Source of the DNA: Roseiarcus sp963732155
GTDB lineage: Bacteria; Pseudomonadota; Alphaproteobacteria; Rhizobiales; Beijerinckiaceae
Assembly (NCBI GenBank): GCA_963732155.1
Contig: CAVSYB010000017.1
Coordinates: 1-64,000, forward strand
Reading direction: 5' to 3'
Length of the DNA stretch: 64,000 bases
In this document: in pieces, positions 9,701 through 17,524 of the stretch
Position numbering within the stretch: position 1 is the stretch's first letter
Layout: each line of letters begins with the position of its first letter
Notes under the pieces: model-generated
Database searches by the model: none
What the model saw: only the letters and a program-made list of their open reading frames with translations
Told to the model about the DNA's origin: nothing
Made by a program: the position numbers and the translations under genes

Positions 9701-10070
9701 CGACAAGCCGGTAGCGCGAAGCTTGCGCGAGGAGATCGCCCGCGCGGTGCGCGGACGCGCCGCAAATCCGCGATGGATCGCCGGTCAGATGCGTCACGGC
9801 TATCGCGGAGCCAGCGAGATCGCCGAGACGGTCGACAATCTCCATGCTTTCGCCGTCACCGGCGGCGTCGTAACGCCGCAACTTTTCGATCTCGTGTTTG
9901 ATGCGACGCTCGGGAACGACGATGTCGTCGCCTTTCTCGAACGAGCGAACCCCGAGGCGGCGCGTTCGATCGCCGCGCGATTCGACCACGCCCTGCGGCG
10001 CGGCCTCTGGACATGCCGCCGCAATTCGACCGCGATGCGCCTCGCGAGCCTGTTGGAGAAGACCGCATGA
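6729..10070 (+). CDS. cobN: Cobaltochelatase large subunit CobN
   Basis: This 1113-residue CobN/magnesium-chelatase H-type protein inserts cobalt into hydrogenobyrinic acid a,c-diamide with CobS and CobT, neither of which is in this window. Family stretches include IQLGAHGTLEWLPGKAVALS, IYPFIVNNPGEAAQAKRR, GHLTPPL and, near the end, the segment GQMRHGYRGASEIAETVDNL. The ATG at 6729 lies 14 bases after the cobW stop; the frame is open upstream inside cobW. It ends in ATGA overlapping cobG. Confidence 0.95.
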   Translation: MHLLRTTTRLIDEADRAVDLGQTPADLVFLSFSDSDLGLAAAALEDGKMPVRSTARLASLAMLRHPYSVDLYLDKVASRARFVLVRLLGGLDYWRYGALELAAAARRDGFDLVLIPGDGRSDERLAELSTLPSDFTQTIWRAFEAGGADNIGRLFAWIARCVRGDAAAPPEPQSVAACGLFAGACRPGPPEAPLAIIVFYRAYVLAGDIAPIVALADALAARGARVLAAYASSLKDAVAGIWLADLLRRERPDVVINTTAFAARTEREISPLEAADAPILQSFHVGASREAWETDARGLGAADLAMNVVLPEIDGRIVARPISFKEEAPRSELLEFARLVHQPHQSRIAFTADLALAWASLRRLPPDQRKLACVISDYPAKTGRVGYAVGLDTPASLAAIAARLKVAGYLVEPIEDPNAFFRKLAEAPSAQALSIADYQDGFAELPAPLRDAVASAWGLPEKDPLFEAGAFRFRAVRLGAMIVAIQPDRGRVELRKAEYHDSRQPPRHGYVAFYLWLRRQERIDAMIQLGAHGTLEWLPGKAVALSEECAPEALLGPTPLIYPFIVNNPGEAAQAKRRAGAVIVGHLTPPLTTAGSAGDLSEFEDLFDEYASAEQMDPKRASLLARTILERAAENGLAAESGAGADCPQEEALARLDAWLCDIKDMRIADGLHVFGSAPPGGDDVLGGAEADGAALVRLRASPESEMRGLIAALDGRFVSPGAAGAPARGRLDVLPTGRNLFTVDPRMIPTRTAWTIGERAAASLVARHLQDHGDWPRRMVIDLWGSATMRTGGEELAQIFAYLGATPQWDHGSGRITGFTILPPAALDRPRIDVTLRLSGLFRDVFPTQIALVEQLIGEVAALDEEAAVNPLAAARQAGESTIRIFGGAPGAYGVALGRMLAADPDASLQSLAEAYLAGSGYALGSVDRQATDLFRARVANADAFVHVQDLPGQDALEAGAFFEHEGGFAAAARSLGAAPSLYHLDTTANDKPVARSLREEIARAVRGRAANPRWIAGQMRHGYRGASEIAETVDNLHAFAVTGGVVTPQLFDLVFDATLGNDDVVAFLERANPEAARSIAARFDHALRRGLWTCRRNSTAMRLASLLEKTA

Positions 10071-11410
10071 TCGCCGGCCTGGCTCCCCGGAAGGACCGGC
10101 GCCCCGACGCGTTGCGGCGCGGTTGGTGCCCCGGCGCGTTGAGGCCGATGTCGAGCGGCGACGGTCTCATCGCGCGGCTGCGGATCGTCGGCGGCGCCGT
10201 GACCCCGACGGCGGCTCGCGCCATCGCCGAAGCCGCCGCAAAGTTCGGCAACGGCCATATCGACCTCACCTCGCGCGGCAATCTGCAGATCAGGGGGGTC
10301 GGCGCGAGCACCCTGGCGCCGTTGCAATCCATGTTGGGCGCGCTCGGCTTGATCGACGTCGAGCCCGCAGCGGAAGCGGTGCGCAACGTCATGGCGAGCC
10401 CTCTCGCGGGGTTCGATCCTTCTGCGCTGCTCGACATCCGGCCGAGCGTGACCGCGCTCGACGAGAGATTGCGAAGCGATCGCGCGCTGTGGCGGCTCCC
10501 CGCCAAATTCGGCTTCGCGATTGACGACGGCGGCTGTTTGTCTGTCGCGCGAGAGGCGGCGGAAATCACGTTTTCCGCCGTCGAACGGGACGGCCGCGTC
10601 CAGTTTTCGATCCGCCTCGCCGGTCGGCCGGCGGGATTGTGCGAGGTCGATGAGCTTTCGGACGAAGCCGCCCGTCTCGCCTGCGCCTTTCTCCAACTTC
10701 GCGGCTCCGGGGAAGGCGCGCAGCGGATGGCGGCGCTCGTGAAAGGGATCGGCGTCGAACAGATTGCTCACAATGCCGGACTGAGATTTGCAGCGGCCGA
10801 GCTTGGCGACATCAGCGAGGCGCCGCCGCCGCGGCCCCTCGGCGAGCGCCATCTCGGCCGCTTTGCCGCGCTTGGCGTCGGGGCGCCTTTCGGACGCCTC
10901 GACGCGGCAAGGCTCGCCGTCCTCGCCGACGCCGCCGAGGGCACGAACGGAGAGCTTCGTTTGACGCCATGGCGGGCGATATTGATCGTCGGGACGGATC
11001 GCAGCGCCGCCGTTGCGCCAATGTTGCGAAGGGCGGGATTCATCCTCGAGGAGAGCGATCCGATCCGCTCGGTCGCCGCCTGCCCAGGCGCGCCGGCCTG
11101 CGCCAACGGCTCGACTGCGACGCAGCGCGACGGAGCGCGCCTGGCGCCGCTGGCGCAACGCCTTGGCGCCCACGGCGTCGCGTTGCATGTCTCGGGTTGC
11201 GCCAAGGGCTGCGCCCACGCGCGGGCCGCCGCCGTCACCCTGGTCGGCCGCGACGGGCGCTACGATATGGTGCTCGATGGCCGCGCGGCCAACGAACCTG
11301 TCCTCGCCGACCTCGGCGCCGAAGAGCTCGAGGCCATCCTGGAAAGGCTTGGTCGCGCGCCGCGCGCCGACTGGGCCGCCGCCCTTCATTCATCGCAGGT
11401 CGAAGCGTGA
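10067..11410 (+). CDS. cobG: Precorrin-3B synthase
   Basis: This protein of about 447 residues belongs to the nitrite/sulfite reductase fold (ferredoxin-like half domains). It hydroxylates precorrin-3A during ring contraction in the aerobic pathway, which needs oxygen. Cysteines for the Fe-S cluster are in ACPGAPACANG and SGCAKGCAH. LTSRGNLQIRGV is the usual substrate-binding stretch. The ATG at 10067 overlaps the cobN stop. Its presence marks the oxygen-dependent route. Confidence 0.92.
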   Translation: MIAGLAPRKDRRPDALRRGWCPGALRPMSSGDGLIARLRIVGGAVTPTAARAIAEAAAKFGNGHIDLTSRGNLQIRGVGASTLAPLQSMLGALGLIDVEPAAEAVRNVMASPLAGFDPSALLDIRPSVTALDERLRSDRALWRLPAKFGFAIDDGGCLSVAREAAEITFSAVERDGRVQFSIRLAGRPAGLCEVDELSDEAARLACAFLQLRGSGEGAQRMAALVKGIGVEQIAHNAGLRFAAAELGDISEAPPPRPLGERHLGRFAALGVGAPFGRLDAARLAVLADAAEGTNGELRLTPWRAILIVGTDRSAAVAPMLRRAGFILEESDPIRSVAACPGAPACANGSTATQRDGARLAPLAQRLGAHGVALHVSGCAKGCAHARAAAVTLVGRDGRYDMVLDGRAANEPVLADLGAEELEAILERLGRAPRADWAAALHSSQVEA

Positions 11411-12036
11411 GCCGCTATTCCTACATTCGCGACGGCGCGCAGATTTACCAGCGCTCCTTCGCGATCATTCGCGCCGAATCCGACCTATCGCGCTTCACCG
11501 CCGAAGAGGAGCCGATCGCGGTTCGGGTGATCCATGCTTGCGGCCAGGTCGAGGCGGCCGCCGACCTCGTCTTCTCCCGGGACCTCGTGAGTGCGGCCCG
11601 GCGGGCGCTCGGCGCCGGGGCGCCCATCCTTTGCGATTCCAGGATGGTGGCGGACGGCGTGACGCGAGCCCGGCTTCCGGCGGATAATCCTGTCATCTGC
11701 ACTCTCAACGACCCCGCCGTCGCCGAAATAGCGGCGCGAATCGGCAATACACGCTCGGCCGCCGCGCTTGATCTATGGCGCGACAAGCTCGCCGATTCCC
11801 TTGTCGTGATCGGCAACGCCCCTACCGCGCTCTTCAGATTGCTCGAGCTTCTGGACGAAGGTTGGCCATCGCCCGCGGCGATCATTGGCATGCCGGTCGG
11901 CTTCGTCGGCGCCGCGGAATCGAAGGAGGCGCTGATCGCCCATCAACGCGCGCCCTATCTTGTGGCCCGTGGTCGGCGGGGCGGCAGCGCCATGGCGGCC
12001 GCTGCAGTCAACGCGTTGGCGAGCATCAAAGAATGA
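11407..12036 (+). CDS. cobH: Precorrin-8X methylmutase
   Basis: This 209-residue CbiC/CobH enzyme moves the methyl group from C11 to C12 to give hydrogenobyrinic acid. The proposed catalytic histidine lies in RVIHACGQ. CDSRMVADGVTR, NAPTALF and GMPVGFVGAAESKEAL are characteristic. The start is GTG at 11407, overlapping the cobG stop as GTGA; no better ATG exists. It is translationally coupled to its neighbours. Confidence 0.94.
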   Translation: MSRYSYIRDGAQIYQRSFAIIRAESDLSRFTAEEEPIAVRVIHACGQVEAAADLVFSRDLVSAARRALGAGAPILCDSRMVADGVTRARLPADNPVICTLNDPAVAEIAARIGNTRSAAALDLWRDKLADSLVVIGNAPTALFRLLELLDEGWPSPAAIIGMPVGFVGAAESKEALIAHQRAPYLVARGRRGGSAMAAAAVNALASIKE

Positions 12037-12761
12037 AACCGGGCAAGCTCATCGGCGTTGGGCTCGGGCCCGGCGACCCCGAACTTCTGACGATCAAGGC
12101 GGTGGAGACGATCCGCTCCTCGCCGGTGATCGCCTTCTTCGCCAAAGCCGGCCGCCGCGGCAACGCGCGCCAGATCGCCGACCGCTGGATTCCCGAGGGG
12201 CGAACCGAACTTCCCTTGTACTATCCGATGACCAATGAAGCGCGCTTCGACAGCCCGATCTATGTCGCGACGCTGCGCGCCTTCTATGAGCAGGCGACGG
12301 CGGCGCTCGCCGCCCATCTCGACGAGGGGCGCGACGTCGCGCTGCTCGCCGAAGGGGATCCGCTGTTTTACGGCTCGTTCATGCATCTCTACATTCGGCT
12401 TCGCGAGCGGTTCGAGACGGCGATCGTGCCCGGCGTCACCGGCATGTCGGGGTGCTGGGGCGCAGCCGGCGTGCCGATGGCCTGGGGCGATGACGTGACC
12501 ACCGTCTTGCCCGGCACGCTGCCCGAAGAGGAGCTCACCGCTCGGCTCGCCAATACGCATGCCGCGGTGGTGTTGAAACTCGGCAGCAATCTCCCGAAGG
12601 CGCGCGCCGCCATCTTCAAAGCAGGGCTCTCCGAGCGCGCCTATTATGTCGAGCGCGGGACGATGGCCGGCCAGAGCGTGATGAAGCTTGCCGACAAGAC
12701 GGACGACAGCGCGCCCTATTTCTCGCTGATTCTGATCCCCGGCGAAGGCAGGCGGCCATGA
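12033..12761 (+). CDS. cobI: Precorrin-2 C20-methyltransferase
   Basis: This 242-residue tetrapyrrole (SAM-dependent) methyltransferase has GVGLGPGDPELLT at the N-terminus, LLAEGDPLFYGSFMHL for SAM binding, and IVPGVTGMSGCWGAAG. It adds the C20 methyl that is later lost during ring contraction. ATGA overlaps with cobH upstream and with cobJ downstream place it firmly in the riboswitch operon. Confidence 0.94.
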   Translation: MKPGKLIGVGLGPGDPELLTIKAVETIRSSPVIAFFAKAGRRGNARQIADRWIPEGRTELPLYYPMTNEARFDSPIYVATLRAFYEQATAALAAHLDEGRDVALLAEGDPLFYGSFMHLYIRLRERFETAIVPGVTGMSGCWGAAGVPMAWGDDVTTVLPGTLPEEELTARLANTHAAVVLKLGSNLPKARAAIFKAGLSERAYYVERGTMAGQSVMKLADKTDDSAPYFSLILIPGEGRRP

Positions 12762-13522
12762 ACCCTGGCCGTCTCGATATCGTCGGCCTGGGTCCAGGCC
12801 CCGTCGAATGGATGACGCCCGAGGCCCGGGCCTTGATCGACAACGCGACCGATCTCGTCGGCTACAAGAGCTATCTCGAGCGGTTGCCCGCCTCGCCCCG
12901 GCAGAACAGGCATTCCAGCGACAACCGTGTCGAGCTTGATCGGGCCAAGGCGGCGCTCGATCTGGCGCTCGACGGCGCCCGCGTCGCTCTGGTCTCGGGC
13001 GGCGATCCTGGAATCTTCGCGATGGCCGCCGCCGTATTCGAGGCGGTCGAAACGGGCGACCCGCGTTGGCGGGCCCTGGCGATCGAGGTCCATCCCGGCG
13101 TTTCGGCGATGCTCGCCGCCGCCGCCCGGCTCGGCGCCCCTTTGGGCCACGACTTCGCGGTGATCTCGCTCTCCGACAATTTGAAGCCGTGGAGCGTGAT
13201 CGAACGCCGACTGCTTGCCGCCGCCCAGGCCGACTTCGTCGTGGCTTTGTACAATCCCGCCTCAACCGCGCGGCCTCAGTTGATCCATGAGGCTTTTGCG
13301 CTGCTGCGAAGACTCAAATCGGGCGAGACCGTTGTCGCCTTTGCGCGCGCGATCGGCCGTCCGGACGAAAGGATTCATCTGACCACGCTCGCCGCCGCAG
13401 ACCCGTCCCGCGCCGATATGAGCACGCTGGTTCTCATCGGCTCCGCTCAGACGAGGCGCGTCGCGCGAGCTGAGGGCGGATGCTGGGTCTATACGCCGAG
13501 AAGCTACGGAGCGGCGCAATGA
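12758..13522 (+). CDS. cobJ: Precorrin-3B C17-methyltransferase
   Basis: This 254-residue tetrapyrrole methylase couples C17 methylation to ring contraction. Marks are DIVGLGPGPVEWMTPEA, VGYKSYLERL, ALVSGGDPGIFAMAAAVFE, the dipeptide-rich VHPGVSAMLAAAARLGAP and the C-terminal VALYNPAS. The ATG overlaps the cobI stop. Its last 19 bases overlap the 3' end of the oppositely directed cobK, so transcription through this gene converges with cobK. Confidence 0.94.
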   Translation: MNPGRLDIVGLGPGPVEWMTPEARALIDNATDLVGYKSYLERLPASPRQNRHSSDNRVELDRAKAALDLALDGARVALVSGGDPGIFAMAAAVFEAVETGDPRWRALAIEVHPGVSAMLAAAARLGAPLGHDFAVISLSDNLKPWSVIERRLLAAAQADFVVALYNPASTARPQLIHEAFALLRRLKSGETVVAFARAIGRPDERIHLTTLAAADPSRADMSTLVLIGSAQTRRVARAEGGCWVYTPRSYGAAQ

Positions 13523-14256
13523 AGACACGCGCGCAAAAGACGCATGACATCGTCCAGAGAATGGAGCGTCAGCGCCTCGGGCGGCGCCGGTCGGCGGACC
13601 AGTATCATCTCAAGCCCAAGGGAGCGCGCGGCGTCGAGCTTGGCGCTCGTCGAATCGCCGCCGCTGTTCTTGGCGACCAGGACCTCGATCTTTTCGGCGC
13701 GCATCAGACGAGCCTCGTCCTCGAAAGTGAAAGGACCGCGCGCCAGCAACAGGCGGTGGCGCGGCAGGTCGCGCGGCGACTGAGGCGGATCGATCGTTCG
13801 AATCAGATACTCGTGCTGCGGCGCGGCCTCGAACGCCGGGAGCTGCAAACGGCCAACGGTCAGAAAAACGCGGCGAGGGGCCGCTCCGATGGCGCGGGCC
13901 GCGCTCTCGGCGTCGGGCGACTCGGTCCAGCGATCGCCGGGGCGCGGCGTCCACGGTGGTCGACTGAAGACGACGAGCGGCGTACCCGTCTCGCGCGTAG
14001 CGGCTACAGCATTGGCCGACATGCGTTCGGCGAAAGGATGCGTCGCGTCGACGAGTGCGCCGAAGGACCCGGACCGCAGGAAGGCGGCCAGTCCCGCCGC
14101 GCCCCCGAATCCGCCGATGCGGGAGGGAATGGGAGACGCCGACGGATTTCGGGTGCGCCCGGCAAGCGACAAAATGGGCGCGAAGGCGGGCTCTTCCGCC
14201 AATCGCGCGGCAAGCCGCGTCGCTTCGTGGGAGCCGCCGAGGATCAGAACGCGCAT
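13504..14256 (-). CDS. cobK: Precorrin-6A reductase
   Basis: This 250-residue CobK/CbiJ enzyme reduces precorrin-6A to 6B with NADPH. It starts MRVLILGGSHEATRLA and carries DATHPFAERMSANA, VGRLQL and VAKNSGGDSTSAKLDAAR, all typical. The ATG at 14256 follows GGAGAGGAG; the frame is open further upstream without similarity. It is the only inverted gene between cobW and cobM. It is tail-to-tail with cobJ (19-base overlap) and head-to-head with cobL (38 bases apart). Confidence 0.93.
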   Translation of the reverse strand: MRVLILGGSHEATRLAARLAEEPAFAPILSLAGRTRNPSASPIPSRIGGFGGAAGLAAFLRSGSFGALVDATHPFAERMSANAVAATRETGTPLVVFSRPPWTPRPGDRWTESPDAESAARAIGAAPRRVFLTVGRLQLPAFEAAPQHEYLIRTIDPPQSPRDLPRHRLLLARGPFTFEDEARLMRAEKIEVLVAKNSGGDSTSAKLDAARSLGLEMILVRRPAPPEALTLHSLDDVMRLLRACLHCAAP

Positions 14257-14294
14257 GCAGGCTCCTCTCCTCTCCAGCGCCCGGGAGACTCGCA

Positions 14295-15506
14295 ATGAGC
14301 GCGACCGCCGCAACGCGCTGGCTGACGATCATCGGCGTCGGCGAAGACGGCCTCGACGGACTTTCTCCTGCCGCAAGGCGCATCCTGGAGCAAGCTCGTT
14401 TCATTGTCGGCGGGGCGCGCCATCTGGCGGTCGCGAAATCCTGCGCGGCGGAAACGATGGAATGGCCGTCGCCCTTCGAACTCGGCATCGAGGCGATCAA
14501 GGCGAGGCGAGGCGCGCCGACCTGCGTGCTCGCCTCGGGCGATCCCTTTCTTTACGGCGTCGGCTCGACTCTGGCCGCGCATATTCCGGCCGACGAGACG
14601 ATCTGCCTGCCCGCCCCGTCCTCGCTCAGCCTCGCCGCGGCTACGCTCGGTTGGGCTTTGCAGGATTGCGAGATCGTTTCGCTACACGGGCGTCCTTTCG
14701 AACGAATCCTGCCTCATCTCAGGCCCATGGCGAAATTGCTCGTGCTGTCATGGGACGGCGCTACGCCCGAGAAGATAGCCAAACTGCTCGTCGCGCGACG
14801 GCTCGGCGCCTCGCGGGTGGTCGCCATGGCGGCGCTCGGCGGCTCGCGACAACGCATTTTCGAAGCGAACGCCGAAGAGTTCGGCTCGCCCTCGATCGAC
14901 CCTCTCAACCTTGTCGCCGTCGAGATCGAGGCCGAGCCCGGCGCGCCCTATATTCCTTTGACGCCGGGGCTGCCGGACGAATGGTACGAGTCGGACGGCC
15001 AATTGACGAAACGCGAAATACGGGCGGTCACGCTGTCGGCTCTGGCGCCCTGGCCCGGCGCGCTGCTCTGGGACATCGGCGCCGGCTCGGGCTCGATTTC
15101 GATCGAATGGATGTTGTCCCATCCGCGCAATCGCGCCTTTGCGATCGAGCAGCGGGAGGATCGGGCGGCGCGCATCGTGCGCAACGCCGCGGCTCTCGGC
15201 GCGCCCGATCTCGTGGCGATGCATGGCGAGGCTGAAGCGCTGATGCCGGACCTGCCGACGCCGGACGCGATTTTCGTCGGCGGCGGCGGCGCGTCGACGA
15301 TCGACGCCGCCTGGAACTTGTTGCCGCCGGGGGGGCGTTTTGTCGCCAACGCCGTAACGATCGAAACACAAGCGGTTCTGGCCGAGCGGCAGCGACGACG
15401 CGGCGGCGCCCTGATCTCGATCGCCATCGCGCATGGCGAGGCGCTGGGGTCTCACCGCGGCTGGCGACCGACCATGCCCGTCGTCCAATGGTCGGCGATC
15501 AAGTGA
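14295..15506 (+). CDS. cobL: Precorrin-6B C5,15-methyltransferase (decarboxylating)
   Basis: This 403-residue fusion has an N-terminal CbiE-like tetrapyrrole methylase (IIGVGEDGLDGLSPAAR, FIVGGARHL, VLASGDPFLYGVG) and, from about residue 245, a CbiT-like Rossmann methyltransferase (LWDIGAGSGSISIEWM, FVGGGGAS). It methylates C5 and C15 and removes the C12 acetate carboxyl. GGGAG precedes the ATG. Because cobK is inverted, this gene needs its own promoter, probably within the 5' part of cobK. Confidence 0.95.
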   Translation: MSATAATRWLTIIGVGEDGLDGLSPAARRILEQARFIVGGARHLAVAKSCAAETMEWPSPFELGIEAIKARRGAPTCVLASGDPFLYGVGSTLAAHIPADETICLPAPSSLSLAAATLGWALQDCEIVSLHGRPFERILPHLRPMAKLLVLSWDGATPEKIAKLLVARRLGASRVVAMAALGGSRQRIFEANAEEFGSPSIDPLNLVAVEIEAEPGAPYIPLTPGLPDEWYESDGQLTKREIRAVTLSALAPWPGALLWDIGAGSGSISIEWMLSHPRNRAFAIEQREDRAARIVRNAAALGAPDLVAMHGEAEALMPDLPTPDAIFVGGGGASTIDAAWNLLPPGGRFVANAVTIETQAVLAERQRRRGGALISIAIAHGEALGSHRGWRPTMPVVQWSAIK

Positions 15507-15886
15507 TGATAGCGATCGGCATCGGTTGCCGCAGCGGCGCGGCGAAGGAAACGATCCTGACGATCGTCCGCGACGTATTGGCGCGCGTGCAAACTCCAGG
15601 CGAAACGGCGCGTCTGTTCAGCATCGATCGCAAGCGCGGAGAGCCCGGCCTGATCGCGGCGGCGCAAGACCTCGGGATGCCCCTCGATTTTCTGACCTCG
15701 GAAATGTTGCGGACCGTTGAAGACCAGGTCGTCACGCGATCGAGGCGAGCCGAGGCGGAACTGGGCATCGCCTCGGTGTCGGAAGCCGCGGCGCTGGTCG
15801 GCGCCGGCCTCGACGCTCGTCTTGTCGCGCCGCGCGTCGCCGCGGCCGGCGTGACCTGCGCAATCGCGCGGGGGTCTGGCCGATGA
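15506..15886 (+). CDS. cobE: CobE (CbiG C-terminal-domain-like) protein
   Basis: This 126-residue protein has IAIGIGCRSGAAKETI at the start, SIDRKRGEPGLIAAAQDLGMPLDF in the middle, and AALVGAGLDARLVAPR plus VTCAIARG near the end. This is the layout of the CbiG C-terminal domain/CobE family. In the aerobic pathway CobE is required, although its exact role is not settled. The ATG overlaps the cobL stop as TGATG; a GTG-free upstream extension of six codons is less likely. Its stop overlaps cobM. Confidence 0.88.
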   Translation: MIAIGIGCRSGAAKETILTIVRDVLARVQTPGETARLFSIDRKRGEPGLIAAAQDLGMPLDFLTSEMLRTVEDQVVTRSRRAEAELGIASVSEAAALVGAGLDARLVAPRVAAAGVTCAIARGSGR

Positions 15887-16644
15887 CCGTGCATTTCATC
15901 GGCGCCGGGCCCGGCGCGCCCGACCTCATCACTGTGCGCGGCCGCGACCTCATCGCCCGCTGCCCAGTCTGCCTCTACGCCGGCTCGCTGGTGCCGAAAG
16001 AGCTCCTCGCGTTCTGTGCGCCCGCGACCCGGATTATCGACACGGCGCCGCTTGCTCTGGAGGCCATCGTCGCCGAGTTCGAACGCGCCCATGCGAAAGC
16101 CGAAGACGTCGCGCGCCTGCATTCGGGGGACCTCAGTCTGTGGAGTGCGATGGGCGAGCAATTGCGCGAATTGGACAGGTTGGGCATTCCCTATGACGTG
16201 ACGCCAGGGGTGCCGAGCTTCGCCGCCGCCGCCGCCGCCTTGCGGCGCGAACTGACGTTGCCCGAGGTGGCGCAGTCGGTGGTTCTCACGCGCACCGGCG
16301 GGCGCGCGACGCCGATGCCCCCGAAAGAGACCCTGGCCAGTTTCGCCGCAACCGGCGCGACGCTGGCGATCCACCTGTCGATCCATGCGCTGGAGCGCGT
16401 CGTCGGCGAGCTTGCGCCCTTCTATGGTGCGGATTGTCCGGTCGCCGTGGTCTACCGGGCGAGTTGGCCGGATCAGCGGGTGATCGAGGCGACATTGGCG
16501 ACGATCGCCGCCGCGCTTGCTGAAACGGCGATCGAACGCACGGCGTTGATACTGGTTGGTCCGGCCCTCGCCGCTTGCGATTTTCGCGCCAGCGCGCTGT
16601 ATGACGCGGACTACCAGCGCCGCTTTCGGGGCGCGCCTCAATGA
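15883..16644 (+). CDS. cobM: Precorrin-4 C11-methyltransferase
   Basis: This 253-residue tetrapyrrole methylase has VHFIGAGPGAPDLITVRG, CLYAGSLVPKEL, RLHSGDLSLWSAMGEQ, TPGVPSFAAAAAALRRELT, VVLTRTGGRATPMP and VYRASWPDQ. It methylates C11 before CobF acts; no cobF follows here. The ATG overlaps the cobE stop. It is the last recognisable cob gene of the cluster. Confidence 0.95.
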   Translation: MTVHFIGAGPGAPDLITVRGRDLIARCPVCLYAGSLVPKELLAFCAPATRIIDTAPLALEAIVAEFERAHAKAEDVARLHSGDLSLWSAMGEQLRELDRLGIPYDVTPGVPSFAAAAAALRRELTLPEVAQSVVLTRTGGRATPMPPKETLASFAATGATLAIHLSIHALERVVGELAPFYGADCPVAVVYRASWPDQRVIEATLATIAAALAETAIERTALILVGPALAACDFRASALYDADYQRRFRGAPQ

Positions 16645-16824
16645 ATCGTGCGGGCCCCGGTCGCCGCGAGAACAACGCCTTGGCGATCAACGACCACGAT
16701 TTCGAGCCGACCGACGCCGCGCTCGGCGATCCTCGCCGCCGTCCGCCAGGCCGCTTCCGCCACCGGCGCCGGGATTGAATCCACGGGGTGGTCGAGCGCG
16801 CCATTGCGGTCGCCGTCGACTTTT
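16638..16824 (-). pseudogene. Possible 3' remnant of a gene convergent with cobM
   Basis: A minus-strand frame stops at 16638, seven bases inside the end of cobM. Its last ~40 codons read like real protein (RTAARIAERGVGRLEIVVVD, then RQGVVLAATGARTIH). Upstream of about 16824 the frame loses any protein character. The tail is faintly like the end of CbiD-type C1-methyltransferases, which would make sense beside a cluster lacking cobF. That identification is a guess and no family motif is present. Confidence 0.25.
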
Positions 16825-17430
16825 TTCGTGTTGAGAAAATTCGGAAAGCGAGAAGCGGCGCGATCTGGACAGTGCGACGCGGCGACCTTCCGCGGATTTG
16901 TCCATCGCCTCCGCAGCCTTGCTGAGCCGTGGCTCGACTTTGCGGGACCGCTTTGCGTCCTCGCACTGCCGAGGTCGACGGTCTCGAAATGTGGCGGTTC
17001 GGTGGCGCAGGCGTGTCAGCCACAGCGGGGCGATGCTCGGCCATGATCTGGCCGCGTTGGATAACTCGGATCAACGCGCCCGGGCGATTGCGGTCAGGCT
17101 GCGGCGCCAGATGTCGCCGACAGCCGCCTTCCGGGCCGCCGATCGCACCCGAACTTCGCGATTCGCTCGGGTCGAGTCTGCGCGTTTTTGGACCCCAACA
17201 ACGCTGCAGTTCGCCTTTGTATCTCAAGGGGTTCCGCGTTTCGTGAGGCTCCGGCGCGATCAAAACGCCTCGCGCCGAAATTTCTTTCGACGCTCATCGC
17301 GGCGTCACACCCTCTCGCTTTCGGCTACCGGAAACGAAATCAACTCTGATTCGTCGATGGCGCCCGACAATCGGCGATCGGAGTCAAGCGGAAAAAAGGT
17401 AAAGACAATTTAGAGACTGTGGCAAAAAGA
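16825..17430. other. Long intergenic stretch without a supportable gene
   Basis: About 600 bases between the cob cluster and the porin promoter. Open frames exist on both strands, but their predicted proteins are arginine- and proline-rich low-complexity shadows. I see no RNA hallmark, insertion-sequence end or repeat family. Two T/A-richer patches occur near 16821-16845 and 17330-17410. It may hold decayed gene sequence. Confidence 0.5.
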
Positions 17431-17457
17431 TTGCGGCATTCAGGCGCCCGTTATAGT
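17431..17457 (+). promoter_or_regulatory. Putative sigma-70-like promoter of the porin gene
   Basis: TTGCGG at 17431-17436 and TATAGT at 17452-17457 are separated by 15 bases. They lie about 70 bases before the porin ATG in an otherwise AT-poor region. The spacing is a little short, so the -35 assignment is weak while the -10 is reasonable. Confidence 0.35.
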
Positions 17458-17524
17458 CTGATGGATACAGCGAGTCGGGCCGGATTCTGACGAGGCGCGA
17501 TTCAAACGATGGGCGGGCTGACAA

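Noticed and set aside
7572..9989. 805-codon open frame antisense to cobN
   Set aside because: cobN is unmistakable on the plus strand; the antisense frame has no motifs and reflects GC-rich codon bias.
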